A stretch of 56,552 nucleotides of DNA, taken from positions 1 through 56,552 of the forward strand of contig JAHPYZ010000022.1 of the NCBI GenBank assembly GCA_019058425.1, given 5' to 3'. This DNA comes from Promethearchaeota archaeon. GTDB lineage: Archaea > Asgardarchaeota > Lokiarchaeia > Sigyniarchaeales > SOKP01. The position numbers and the translations under genes were made by a program. Shown here in pieces: positions 8,608 through 17,928 of this stretch (positions are counted from its first letter, which is position 1; every line of letters begins with the position of its first letter). The notes under the pieces are model-generated. The model had not been told where the DNA came from and ran no database searches. It saw nothing but the letters and a program-made list of their open reading frames with translations.

Positions 8608-10203
8608 ATGACTTTTGGATATTTTGGTTTAGTTCTACATGGCCATATTCCTTGGTGTAAAAAGTCAGGAACTTGGCCTGCAGGAGAAGAATGGCTCATG
8701 GAAGCAATGAACGAGACATATATTCCTTTTTTGAACATATTAAGAGAATTAAAAAAGAATGGAGTAAAAACAGCTATTACTATTAATATAACACCAATAT
8801 TGGCTGAACAATTAGCAGATGAATATATGAAACAGAGATTTACAGATTATATGGAGAACTTAATAACAAGAGCTAAAAACGATATTCAAAGGTTTGAAAA
8901 CCATCAAGAAAGAAAGACTATAGCTGAATATCATTTAAGGAATTTTGAACAGGTCCTAGACACATTTTATCACAATTATTATAGAGATTTATTAGGTTCA
9001 TTTAAATGGCTCCAAGATGAAGGAATGATTGAATTGATAACATGTGGCGCAACCCACGGCTTTTTACCTCTATTTGAAAGTGATTCTGGAGTTTTTTCTC
9101 AGATCCAGTTAGCAGTAGACACCCATAAAGAGCATTTCCAAAGGGATCCGAAAGGGATCTGGCTTCCTGAATGTGCTTATAGACCTAAAGAATATAAAAA
9201 TGGTAAAATCCGAGAGAGTATTGATTATTGGTTAAATAATTCAGGGATAAATTACTTTTTTGTAGATTCTCATGGAATATTAACCGCAGAAATATTAGAG
9301 GAAAAAAATGAAATTGGATTGAGTACAAATTACGGGTACAATTTAGAAACTGGTGTGTCTGTTTTTGGTAGAAATAAAAAAGTTAGTCGTCAAGTTTGGG
9401 ATGCAAAGATAGGTTATCCAGGAAATGAATATTATAGGGAATTTCATAGGAAAGATCATGAATCTGGTTTACATTATTGGAGAATCACGAGTAAAGAATT
9501 AGCAAAAGGAGAAAAAGAATTATATAATATTGAAGAAGCAAAAGTAATTGCTAAGTCTCATGCGGATCATTTTGTATCACTGGTTATTGAAGAATTAAAA
9601 CAATTCTCAGAACAATTTAATACAAATGGTATTACAATTTCCCCATATGATTTTGAGCTTTATGGTCATTGGTGGATGGAAGGTATAGTATGGTTAAAAT
9701 TTGTGCTTGAATTAATTCATAACCATGAAGATATTGATATGATAACTATTTCAGATTATGCTTCAAAAAATAAAGATGAATTTTCCATAATTAGGATGAG
9801 AGAAAGTAGTTGGGGGGAGGGTGGTCACTTCCAAGTATGGAAAAATCCTGATCATGGTTGGATTTGGCCATATATCAATGGTTCAATAAAAGAATTCGAA
9901 AATGTTTTAGAACAAAATTCTAATCCAAATGAATGGGGGAAAAGGATTCTACAACAAACAGCAAGAGAGCTGTTATTAATGGAAGGTAGTGATTGGCCCT
10001 TTCTTCTTTACACTAAGCAAGCCAAAGAATATGCTAATCAAAGATTTCATCATCATCACCAACGCTTTAATAAATTGATTTGGGCTACAAAGGATAGTGA
10101 TGATATTAATCGTATTTCCATAAGAGAACTAGAAGAAATTGAATCGATAGATTCATGCTTTAAAGTTATAAATATTAATCATTTCAGAAAAATTAAAGGA
10201 TAA
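8608..10203 (+). CDS. GH57 1,4-alpha-glucan branching enzyme
   Basis: About 531 residues from ATG 8608; a TTG two codons upstream is the alternative. The GH57 signatures are clear: HGHIPW at the N-terminus, GIWLPECAYRP with nucleophile Glu188, and SPYDFELYGHWWMEG with acid/base Asp348 (numbered from the ATG). Spacing and length match the characterised bacterial/archaeal GH57 branching enzymes (about 520-560 residues). A flexible HHHHQRF segment lies near the C-terminus. The enzyme makes alpha-1,6 branches in glycogen-like storage glucan in the cytosol. No glycogen synthase is next to it. Its last 11 bases overlap the 3' end of the convergent pdaD. Confidence 0.88.
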   Translation: MTFGYFGLVLHGHIPWCKKSGTWPAGEEWLMEAMNETYIPFLNILRELKKNGVKTAITINITPILAEQLADEYMKQRFTDYMENLITRAKNDIQRFENHQERKTIAEYHLRNFEQVLDTFYHNYYRDLLGSFKWLQDEGMIELITCGATHGFLPLFESDSGVFSQIQLAVDTHKEHFQRDPKGIWLPECAYRPKEYKNGKIRESIDYWLNNSGINYFFVDSHGILTAEILEEKNEIGLSTNYGYNLETGVSVFGRNKKVSRQVWDAKIGYPGNEYYREFHRKDHESGLHYWRITSKELAKGEKELYNIEEAKVIAKSHADHFVSLVIEELKQFSEQFNTNGITISPYDFELYGHWWMEGIVWLKFVLELIHNHEDIDMITISDYASKNKDEFSIIRMRESSWGEGGHFQVWKNPDHGWIWPYINGSIKEFENVLEQNSNPNEWGKRILQQTARELLLMEGSDWPFLLYTKQAKEYANQRFHHHHQRFNKLIWATKDSDDINRISIRELEEIESIDSCFKVININHFRKIKG

Positions 10204-10741
10204 AAATCGCCGCAGCAACAACAGCTGCCCATTCGTCTTCATCTCTAACTGTTGCACTTGATGTGATATTTTTGGTTTCAACAATCTTCCCTCCCATTTT
10301 AAATACTTCTCTTTTTTCATCATAATTTAAATTGGGATCAAAAGGTATGCCTAAAGTCGTCGCTAACATTTCGGCAGCTAAGTCTTCAGCGAAGTCTCCT
10401 ACTTTTTCAGGTTTAACACCAAAAGTATGATGTTCGCTTAAATATCCGTAATGTCCCTTATCAGCAGGCTTAGCGACTCCGATAGAGGCGCTTATAACTC
10501 GATTATATTCATTTGCCTCCTCTCTAGCAAGAACAGTAAATACTATCTGACCTGGACGAAGTTGCTTTAACCCATCACCTGCATTAATTTCAATGCAATA
10601 AGGTGGTAAAATAGAAGAAACATTTACTAAATTATATTTTTCAATTCCAGCATCTCTAAGAGCTTCTTCAAAAGCTGCTAGCTTGGATTTATGATATCCC
10701 TTACCTTTTACAAAGAAGACCTTTTTTGGGACTAATGACAT
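10193..10741 (-). CDS. pdaD: Pyruvoyl-dependent arginine decarboxylase
   Basis: Protein of 182 residues, the normal size of the proenzyme. The self-cleavage site NVSSILPP is intact: the chain should break between Ser42 and Ser43, turning Ser43 into the pyruvoyl group on the larger chain. Other conserved blocks are VFTVLAREEANEYNRVISASIG and HTFGVKPEKVGDFAEDLA. It converts arginine to agmatine, the first step of archaeal polyamine synthesis. It is divergent from the deoxyhypusine synthase gene at 11075, which consumes spermidine, so one intergenic region may coordinate polyamine supply with hypusine formation. Convergent and 11 bases overlapping with the GH57 gene. Confidence 0.93.
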   Translation of the reverse strand: MSLVPKKVFFVKGKGYHKSKLAAFEEALRDAGIEKYNLVNVSSILPPYCIEINAGDGLKQLRPGQIVFTVLAREEANEYNRVISASIGVAKPADKGHYGYLSEHHTFGVKPEKVGDFAEDLAAEMLATTLGIPFDPNLNYDEKREVFKMGGKIVETKNITSSATVRDEDEWAAVVAAAIFIL

Positions 10742-11074
10742 CGCTTTAACATTCTTTCTTTATTATAATTGATTAAGATTCTAATATTAAAGGTTATATT
10801 TAAACTTATTTTCCACTCTAATAATATATTAACATTTATTTCATTTAAATTGAAACAATTTTACTTTATCTATAAAATTTTCAGCTACTTTTTATAATAT
10901 AATAAAATAAGATAAGTAAAAGAATTGAAATACTGAAACTAAAAATTTCTATAAAAGAAAATATAAATTTACATAATATAATGCAGCCATTTACACTTAT
11001 TAATGAAATTTCATGATTTTTCTATAATATCCAAACAGTTCATTTTAATACTATTAAAGTATTTAATTCTATTT
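10742..11074. other. Divergent promoter region between pdaD and deoxyhypusine synthase
   Basis: About 330 bases of very AT-rich sequence. TATA-like runs include TTATATTTAAAC near 10794 (minus-facing) and AATATAAATTTACATAATA near 10961 (plus-facing). No gene or repeat is seen. If translation of the synthase starts at 11075, the 72 bases after 11003 are leader. Confidence 0.4.
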
Positions 11075-12064
11075 ATGAAAACCCATCAAAAAGAAGAATA
11101 TTTAATAAAAAAAGTTAAACCATTTAATCCAAAGCTTATAAAGAATATTGATGATCTTTTAACTGCTCTAAAAGATTGTGGCTTCCAAGGAAGAAATCTT
11201 GGTTTAGCGCTTGATATCTTAGAAAAAATGGTTTCTGATAAAAACTGTCTAACAGTTTTAACTCTAAGTGGAGCAATGATTCCTGCTGGGATGGGAGGTC
11301 TAATTTCTGTCTTAATAGAAAATAAGTTAATAGATGTATTGATTAGCACTGGTGCTAATATTACACATGATTTAGTTGATGCAGCAAGTAATATAGGACA
11401 CTATGTGGGAAGCATTAATGTTGATGATGATGAGTTGTTCAAACATAGGATTAATAGGATTTATGATATTTTCCTTCCTGAAGAAAATTATGATAAAGCT
11501 GATATTAAATTACTAGAACTTATTAAATCTTCATTTGACAAGAAAAATATTCAAGTTACTCCATCAGAATTTCTAAAAAGCATCGGTACTAAACTATCAG
11601 GAAATAATATTCTTTCCATGGCAGCTAAAAATAACATCCCCATATTTATTCCAGCATTTTCAGACTCAGAATTAGCTTTAAAACTTATTAAGTATGATCT
11701 TTATGAAGGCTATAATTTTCAATTTGATATCTTAGGAGATGTGAAAAAATTTGGGGAGATTGTTAAAAAGTTTAAAGAATATGGAACTATAATAGTAGGT
11801 GGAGGCGTTCCACGTAATTGGGCTCAGCAGATCTTTCCTATGTTAGACCAATTTGATAAAATAGAAAAAATGGGATATAATTATTCAGTTCGCATTCACA
11901 CAGCTATGGAGTACGATGGTGGACTTTCAGGCAGTACTTTTTCAGAAGCAAAATCTTGGGGTAAATACTCTCTTGAGTCAAAACATGTAAGTGTATGGTG
12001 TGAAGCTACAATTGCGCTACCAATTTTAATTACAGGTTTATTGCAACGGTTAAAAATTATTTAA
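11075..12064 (+). CDS. dys: Deoxyhypusine synthase
   Basis: About 329 residues from ATG 11075. The frame is open to a TTG-side start at 11003, but those 24 extra residues are hydrophobic and unlike the family. Family blocks present: TLSGAMIPAGMGG, DVLISTGANITHDLVD (NAD site), NIGHYVGS, GGGVPRNWAQQ and SGSTFSEAKSWGKY. The last contains the active-site lysine (K297 from this start) that carries the butylamine intermediate. The enzyme moves the aminobutyl group of spermidine to one lysine of aIF5A, an essential archaeal/eukaryal translation-factor modification. The neighbouring pdaD supplies the polyamine pathway. No Shine-Dalgarno is visible, so the transcript may be leaderless or nearly so. 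Confidence 0.9.
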   Translation: MKTHQKEEYLIKKVKPFNPKLIKNIDDLLTALKDCGFQGRNLGLALDILEKMVSDKNCLTVLTLSGAMIPAGMGGLISVLIENKLIDVLISTGANITHDLVDAASNIGHYVGSINVDDDELFKHRINRIYDIFLPEENYDKADIKLLELIKSSFDKKNIQVTPSEFLKSIGTKLSGNNILSMAAKNNIPIFIPAFSDSELALKLIKYDLYEGYNFQFDILGDVKKFGEIVKKFKEYGTIIVGGGVPRNWAQQIFPMLDQFDKIEKMGYNYSVRIHTAMEYDGGLSGSTFSEAKSWGKYSLESKHVSVWCEATIALPILITGLLQRLKII

Positions 12065-12111
12065 TTTTAATTCAAATATTTATTTTTTTAAATAAGCTCT
12101 TTCTGCATTAC

Positions 12112-13428
12112 TCAACCATAGAAGATTGATAATAAGGATAAATATCCTATTGATAAAATTATGTGAATTGCAGCAAAAGTAGCTCCAACTTTCAACAATC
12201 TCTTAAAATTCAAATTTTCTACATCATTATTTTGTGCAATTTTTAACGTCATTACATCGCAAGCGGCTCCCTGAGGTATAAGATTTCCACCAATATTTAT
12301 TGCTATAATTAATGAGTAATATATTGGAACTGAAGGAAATCCAAATCCAATAGGTTCTGTTGTCACTAACAAATTTATAATTGGAATAAACACTAAGGCT
12401 GTTGGAGTATTAGCAACCACCCCCGATACAAAACTAACGAGCAGTAAAATAATTAGACTAACGATAAATGGATTTAAAGTCTCAAAGGGTATACCTCTAA
12501 AAAGATTTTCAAAACCTGCAACTCCTAAACAACCAACTACAACATATAATGAAATAAAAAAAAATATGATTTCCCATTCAATATCTTTTAAAAATTCGCT
12601 CATCTTTTTCTGTGTAAATTTTCTATTAATCAATACCAGTAAAAAAGTTGAAAATGCAGCGGTTAAATATAAAAATGGCAAAATTGCAAAAAGAACGATG
12701 GTAATAATTATAGCAATGCTATTAAAATAAAACATTTTTTTATTCGATATCATTACTTTTGCATCTATGAGATCCATCACGTATTTTCTTTGAAGTTCTT
12801 CAATTTGTGGTTCTTTACTCAATTGAAATCTGTCTATCAGAAAAATTGTGATAAATAAAAGGAAAAAAGAGAATACCCAATAGTAAGTTATGAAATATAA
12901 AGTATCTAAATCAAATGCAGCAGAGATTATAATATTTTCTCCACTAGAGAATGGAGTTATAATTGAGCCTATATTTATACAAATAGTCATACCAAGTAAA
13001 TAAGTACCTGCTCGAGTTCTTAAAAAACGGCATAAACGTATTACAACTGGTGCTAATATTAAAACTACAACAACATCACTAATTATAGCAGCTAAAAGGG
13101 TTGTTATAATACATAATAAATAAAAGAATATTTTTCTATTTCCCTTTGATATTTTAAAAAGTTTTACTGCTAAAAACTCTAAAATATTCGAATCTTGTGC
13201 GATTTTAGTGATAATACTCATACATAAAATGACAATTATAGCTTCAAATTCGATGAATGATACAAAAGTAGAAATTGTTAAACCCTTCGTTATCCCTGTA
13301 ATAGTACCCGCTGTAAAACAGCATAATAAAGAAATGGTTACATAATCTAATTTTTTTGATGAATAACTAATTAAAATGATGATAAAAATTACAAAAATTA
13401 CAATTAGGAGCCAATATTCCCCTAACAT
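12112..13428 (-). CDS. ArsB/NhaD-type ion permease
   Basis: About 438 residues from ATG 13428; a TTG at 13497 would add 23 residues. There are roughly eleven hydrophobic helices in the inverted-repeat pattern of the ion transporter superfamily. The family's re-entrant hairpin signatures are visible: LLAAIISDVVVVLILAPVV followed by NIGSIITPFSSGENIII in the first half, and VVANTPTALVFIPI followed by NIGGNLIPQGAACDVMTL in the second. This pattern fits the ArsB/NhaD/P-protein group (arsenite efflux or Na+/H+ exchange). Substrate cannot be decided from sequence; no ars genes are nearby. Acts in the cytoplasmic membrane. Confidence 0.78.
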   Translation of the reverse strand: MLGEYWLLIVIFVIFIIILISYSSKKLDYVTISLLCCFTAGTITGITKGLTISTFVSFIEFEAIIVILCMSIITKIAQDSNILEFLAVKLFKISKGNRKIFFYLLCIITTLLAAIISDVVVVLILAPVVIRLCRFLRTRAGTYLLGMTICINIGSIITPFSSGENIIISAAFDLDTLYFITYYWVFSFFLLFITIFLIDRFQLSKEPQIEELQRKYVMDLIDAKVMISNKKMFYFNSIAIIITIVLFAILPFLYLTAAFSTFLLVLINRKFTQKKMSEFLKDIEWEIIFFFISLYVVVGCLGVAGFENLFRGIPFETLNPFIVSLIILLLVSFVSGVVANTPTALVFIPIINLLVTTEPIGFGFPSVPIYYSLIIAINIGGNLIPQGAACDVMTLKIAQNNDVENLNFKRLLKVGATFAAIHIILSIGYLSLLSIFYG

Positions 13429-13602
13429 AATTATTCTATATGAGATAAGAGATAAATTAATTTTTTTTAAGTCTAAGTGAAATTTAAACTTAGTCAAAAT
13501 TTTTAAAAAAAAATTTTTCTTTATCTAGTAAAAAAAATTCTTTAAAAAGTAAAAAATCACTTTAATAAAATAGAAACTAAATTTTTCAACTAGGTTATTT
13601 TT

Positions 13603-14712
13603 TTGAATGGAGAAATAATTTTTTTACGTTTAACCGATGTCGGGCGCAATATTGATTTAAAAAAAGCCACATCTATAATCCCCGCAATCAAAGATAAAAG
13701 AATCATTAAAACTAAAGACACACCTTCATACGTGGATTTTCCTGAACCTTTAAATTTAGAGCTTATGCAGAAAATAACCTCTGAATCAAGAAATATTGAG
13801 AATATTTCTCTACATGTAAAATTATATGCAGAAGGTGTAATATCCTTAATTGCAAGACTTGCTTTTCATGATTTACCTTTAGATAATTTACATAAATTAA
13901 GAAGAATGTCATTTAAGACTTCTGAGGGTGAATTTCAAATAAATAATTTTTTAAAATTTCATCATAATAAAGTATTTAAACAGATAAGAGATTGTATTGG
14001 TGAAGAGGGCTTTTTATTTGGTGAATCTGATCATGAAAAATACACATTATATTGCTTAACTGATAAATTAGAAAATCCCAAAGAATATATTCAGAAAGAA
14101 AATAAATATTTATCTGCTTTACTTATGGGAGAAAATCCTGAATTAGATCTTAGTAAAGAACAAATTAGTAAAACCATGAAACAGACTTTTTCATTTTTAA
14201 AAAATGATCTAATAATTTTTGATTTTGATAGATGCTTAATTATCGATCCAAATATTGATTATGAAGATATCTTACTTGTTGTTGAGATGGCGAACTATCA
14301 ATTACTTGAATTGAGAACTATTGACAACCTTTTAGATAGAAGATTAGCTATAGCAGAAGAAGATATACGTAAAATCTATTTTAAAAGTCACAGTTTTGTT
14401 AGTAGGTTAAAAAAGAAAGTCGGGCGTTTAATTCGATTGAGATATGATTTATTATTCTTATTAGAAAATATAGAAAATGTCTCAAAATTAATCGGTGATT
14501 ATTATTTAGCTGAAATCTATACATATTTATCAGACTTATTTCAATTAGGGCAATGGAGTAAAAGTATAAGACATAGACTTGAAACTTTAGAAAACATCTA
14601 TAGTGTTACCCAAAGTAATAGTAATGAGAAATTCTTGCTTGCAATTGAAATATTACTAAGTTTTATTTTTATAATGGAATTTATACTCCTTTTGTTTGAT
14701 TATTTTTTGTAA
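13603..14712 (+). CDS. Possible RMD1/DUF155-like membrane-associated protein
   Basis: Protein of 369 residues starting with TTG in FLRLTDVGRNIDL. The middle carries a beta-rich segment LIIFDFDRCLIIDP followed by a long helical region with LLELRTIDNLLDRRLAIAEE, FVSRLKKKVGRLIRLRYDLL, a second amphipathic stretch, and a single C-terminal hydrophobic helix (about 345-367). That order (an acidic strand segment, then an R/L-rich coiled coil, then a terminal TM) is the architecture of RMD1/RMND1 (DUF155) proteins, which act in mitochondrial translation or membrane contact in eukaryotes. I recognise the architecture rather than a strict motif. It may instead be an unrelated archaeal tail-anchored protein. 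Transcribed divergently from the permease. Confidence 0.5.
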   Translation: MNGEIIFLRLTDVGRNIDLKKATSIIPAIKDKRIIKTKDTPSYVDFPEPLNLELMQKITSESRNIENISLHVKLYAEGVISLIARLAFHDLPLDNLHKLRRMSFKTSEGEFQINNFLKFHHNKVFKQIRDCIGEEGFLFGESDHEKYTLYCLTDKLENPKEYIQKENKYLSALLMGENPELDLSKEQISKTMKQTFSFLKNDLIIFDFDRCLIIDPNIDYEDILLVVEMANYQLLELRTIDNLLDRRLAIAEEDIRKIYFKSHSFVSRLKKKVGRLIRLRYDLLFLLENIENVSKLIGDYYLAEIYTYLSDLFQLGQWSKSIRHRLETLENIYSVTQSNSNEKFLLAIEILLSFIFIMEFILLLFDYFL

Positions 14713-14749
14713 TACCATTGTAGTATATTTATTCTATTTAGGGTTCATT

Positions 14750-15961
14750 TTACAAGTAGATATCAGATATAGCAAAATCACCATTTTTATTCGACATAAT
14801 TTTTTCAATAGCCATGACAAAATCTTCATACGAGATAATTTCGGAATTTCTTCTTAATGCATACATTCCTGCTTCAGTACAGATACCTTTTATATCAGAG
14901 CCTGTTACACCTCTAGTAAGAATACTTAGCTTTTTTGATTCAATACTATCTTCAATATGAAGATTTTTCATATGAACTTTGAAGATTGCTTCTCTAGCAT
15001 TTTCATCAGGAATGGGAAATTCTACTATTCGATCAAATCGACCTGGTCTTAATAATGCGGGATCCAAGATATCTGCTCTATTAGTAGCACCAATAAATTT
15101 TATGTTTCCTCTCTGATCAAATCCATCTAATTCACTTAATAATTGCATTAATGTTCTATTTACTTCTCTATCACCTGAAGTATCATCTTGCATTCTAATA
15201 GCTCCAATTGCATCTAATTCGTCAATAAAAAGGATAGTCGGTGCTTTCTGTCGAGCTAAGCTAAAAATTTCTCTTACGTATTGAGAACCTTCACCTATGA
15301 ATTTTTGGACTAATTCAGTAGCAACAACTTTAATGAAAGTTGCATTTGTTTCATGTGCAACGGCTTTAGCTAACAAAGTTTTACCTGTTCCGGGGAGCCC
15401 ATGAAATAAGGCTCCTTTTGGGGGATCAATTCCAATTTTTTTGAATAATTCTGGTTTTTTTAATGGTAGCTCTATTATCTCTCTAACTTCTTGAATTTGA
15501 TACTCTAAACCTCCTATATTATCATATGAAACATCAATAGGAGTACCTATTATTTCCATTCCTCTAACAAATGGGTCTAAATTGGATGGTAATATTTCCA
15601 TGACTGCATAATTTCTCTGGTTTAAAGCTACATGCAATCCTGGTACTAAGTTTTCTTTTTGCAGTCTATTGCTTATTCTAACAACAAAACTAGAGCTAGG
15701 GGGGCTATCTACAATAGCTCGGTTATTATTATCATCTAAAATATCAGTAATATATCCTGATATTAAGGGAAGGTCACTTAAATGTTCAATTTCTGCACGC
15801 ATGCTTCTTATTTCATTTTCTATCTTTGATACAGTATTTCTCAAGATATTTACTTCAACTTCATTTTCTTTTATTTTTTTCTCAAGATGACGTATGTATG
15901 AAGTAATTTTCTCATCGTTCTCTGGAGATCTTTTATTGTTTTCAAAATCTATTGTGCTCAT
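14750..15961 (-). CDS. pan: Proteasome-activating nucleotidase (PAN)
   Basis: Protein of 403 residues, normal for PAN. Order: N-terminal coiled coil (15-65), OB domain (68-140), AAA+ module with Walker A GLPGTGKT (188-195), Walker B FIDELD (245-250), and the second region of homology GATNRADILDPALLRPGRFD (291-310) with its arginine fingers. The chain ends in Ile-Tyr-Leu, a proper HbYX motif that docks into the 20S alpha ring and opens the gate. The hexamer unfolds substrates for the archaeal proteasome. The Walker A prefix is HGLPG rather than the usual YGPPG, a mild oddity. The 20S subunits are not in this window. Confidence 0.93.
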   Translation of the reverse strand: MSTIDFENNKRSPENDEKITSYIRHLEKKIKENEVEVNILRNTVSKIENEIRSMRAEIEHLSDLPLISGYITDILDDNNNRAIVDSPPSSSFVVRISNRLQKENLVPGLHVALNQRNYAVMEILPSNLDPFVRGMEIIGTPIDVSYDNIGGLEYQIQEVREIIELPLKKPELFKKIGIDPPKGALFHGLPGTGKTLLAKAVAHETNATFIKVVATELVQKFIGEGSQYVREIFSLARQKAPTILFIDELDAIGAIRMQDDTSGDREVNRTLMQLLSELDGFDQRGNIKFIGATNRADILDPALLRPGRFDRIVEFPIPDENAREAIFKVHMKNLHIEDSIESKKLSILTRGVTGSDIKGICTEAGMYALRRNSEIISYEDFVMAIEKIMSNKNGDFAISDIYL

Positions 15962-15993
15962 TTTATTATCGGGGTTATGTATTTAAAATAAAA

Positions 15994-17928
15994 TTAAATT
16001 AATCCAATTCTTCTCATTGCTACATCCAAAATTTTATTTATCATTTCCTTATATGATATATTAGCATAATTACACATTTTAGCTAGATGACCGTCCCAAC
16101 ACCAACCAGGATTAGGATTTACCTCTAAAAGTTTGGGATTTCCTTTAGTATCCAAACGCCAATCGAATCGTGCATAATCTTGACATTCTAATCGTTCAAA
16201 AAGTTTAAGAGAACAATTTTCAATAATTTCGATTACATCACGCGGAAGATTTGCGGGAACTGATTTAATATTCCAATAAGGAGAATCTGGTAACCATTTT
16301 GCCTCATAACCACATATTTTTGGATATTCAGGAGGTAAATTTGAATAATCTTCTTCGATTATTGGAAGTATAATAAAACTATCTAGTGAATTTCCGATGA
16401 TTCCAACAGTAAGATCCTTACCTGTAAGAAATTGTTCAACTAGAACAGGCTTATCATAACCAAATTTTTCACGAATCTCTGAAATTGCACTTAATAATTC
16501 TTCTCCATTTTTGACTACACTTCTCTGAGTAATTCCGTAACTAGAGTCTCCATAATTTGGTTTTACAATCGCTGGGAAATATAATGGCAAATCTATTATT
16601 TTTTCTTCAGGTTTAATGAAAACAGCCTCAGGAACAGGAATCTCTAATTCTTTTGCAATTCCTCGTACTAATGATTTATCATAACAATAAGCTAGACATT
16701 GAGGTCCAGACCCTGTATATGGAATCTTTAGAATATCTAATAAAGCAGGTAGATGTAATTCCTTCTTCGCATCGTTATAATAACCCTCATCACACAAATT
16801 AAAAACAAAATCAATTCTTCCTTTTACATTTAGTAAATCTTGAATAAGAGTAGCGTGATTGTTTAAATAAGAAAAATTGTATTCATTGAGTTCATCTAAT
16901 GCAACTTTTAATTGATTTATTGTGTAGAAATCATCTTCATCAAATTTATTTGAAGGTTTTATAATATCAGGTGTATTAGGATCTCCAAATATAACAACAG
17001 TATTTTTTTTGGTTTTTTTTTCTTTGTCTTTAATATTTGTCCATTCTTTTTTAACAACAGCACTAACTATTAGTCTCTTTTCCATCATACCTAAATCTTG
17101 GCCTCTTTGAGATTCAGGAGTAATTGAGCCATGGAAATTTATATCACTAAATCCTACTTTTTCTAATAACTCTGAAATCCTTTCCTTTGAGTATAACCTT
17201 TCTGCATAAAATTGATCCACTAAAACTCCTTTGTTAACATGATTTATTACTTCGCGTGAAATTAATTTCTGTTTGTCTAATGACAATGATCTTTCTCGAC
17301 AGACAAAATAGTTCTTATCAATCCATTCCCATGAACGTGATTGAAAATTTTCTCTTATGAATTCTCCATCAGTTATATCAATCAATATTTTACCCCAAGG
17401 CTTTAAGACACGGAATACTTCCTTTAATACCTGTAGATCATCATTTATTGATTCAAAGTATCCAAAACTATTACCTAAAATCAATACAAAATTAAATGTA
17501 TCTGGATTGTATGGTAATTTTCGCGCATCTCCTTCACGAAATTTACATGAAACTCCACATTTTTTAGCATTACTTTTAGCTTTTTGTATTAGATATCTTG
17601 AGCGATCTAATCCAAATATATTTTTAAAACCTTTATTGGCCAATTCAATGGAATGTCTTCCTTGACCACAACAAAGATCTAGAATCTGATGATCCTGATG
17701 AAATTGCATAACTTTTGAAAAAAAATTAATTTCAAATTCTGTGATTTTTTGATCTTCAACTACATCACCATCAGTTTTTAAATAATAGGCATTAAATATC
17801 CTTTTCCACCAATCTTTTTTGACGTATTCTTCTAAGTCAAGAACAGGCCCTAAACATACGGATGTGTTTTTTTCTTTATTCTCAAAAATTCTTTTTCTAT
17901 TATTTATATTGTCTACTTGAGTTGTCAT
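15994..17928 (-). CDS. Fusion of SAM methyltransferase and D-Ala-D-Ala-ligase-like ATP-grasp
   Basis: Protein of 644 residues in two parts. Residues about 40-290 form a class I methyltransferase: motif I ILDLCCGQGRHS (82-93), acidic loop FGLDRSRYLIQKAK, and FRVLKPWGKILIDITDG. Residues about 310-644 form a D-alanine-D-alanine-ligase-type ATP-grasp: DFVFNLCDEGYYNDAK, IPYTGSGPQCLAYCYDK, VKPNYGDSSYGI (ATP loop), VLVEQFLTGKDLTVGI and the Mg-site segment KLLEVNPNPGW. Asgard archaea lack a bacterial cell wall as far as known, so the ligase part more likely couples another amino acid or small carboxylate to an amine. The fused methyltransferase may act on the same product. Function unknown. Confidence 0.82.
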   Translation of the reverse strand: MTTQVDNINNRKRIFENKEKNTSVCLGPVLDLEEYVKKDWWKRIFNAYYLKTDGDVVEDQKITEFEINFFSKVMQFHQDHQILDLCCGQGRHSIELANKGFKNIFGLDRSRYLIQKAKSNAKKCGVSCKFREGDARKLPYNPDTFNFVLILGNSFGYFESINDDLQVLKEVFRVLKPWGKILIDITDGEFIRENFQSRSWEWIDKNYFVCRERSLSLDKQKLISREVINHVNKGVLVDQFYAERLYSKERISELLEKVGFSDINFHGSITPESQRGQDLGMMEKRLIVSAVVKKEWTNIKDKEKKTKKNTVVIFGDPNTPDIIKPSNKFDEDDFYTINQLKVALDELNEYNFSYLNNHATLIQDLLNVKGRIDFVFNLCDEGYYNDAKKELHLPALLDILKIPYTGSGPQCLAYCYDKSLVRGIAKELEIPVPEAVFIKPEEKIIDLPLYFPAIVKPNYGDSSYGITQRSVVKNGEELLSAISEIREKFGYDKPVLVEQFLTGKDLTVGIIGNSLDSFIILPIIEEDYSNLPPEYPKICGYEAKWLPDSPYWNIKSVPANLPRDVIEIIENCSLKLFERLECQDYARFDWRLDTKGNPKLLEVNPNPGWCWDGHLAKMCNYANISYKEMINKILDVAMRRIGLI

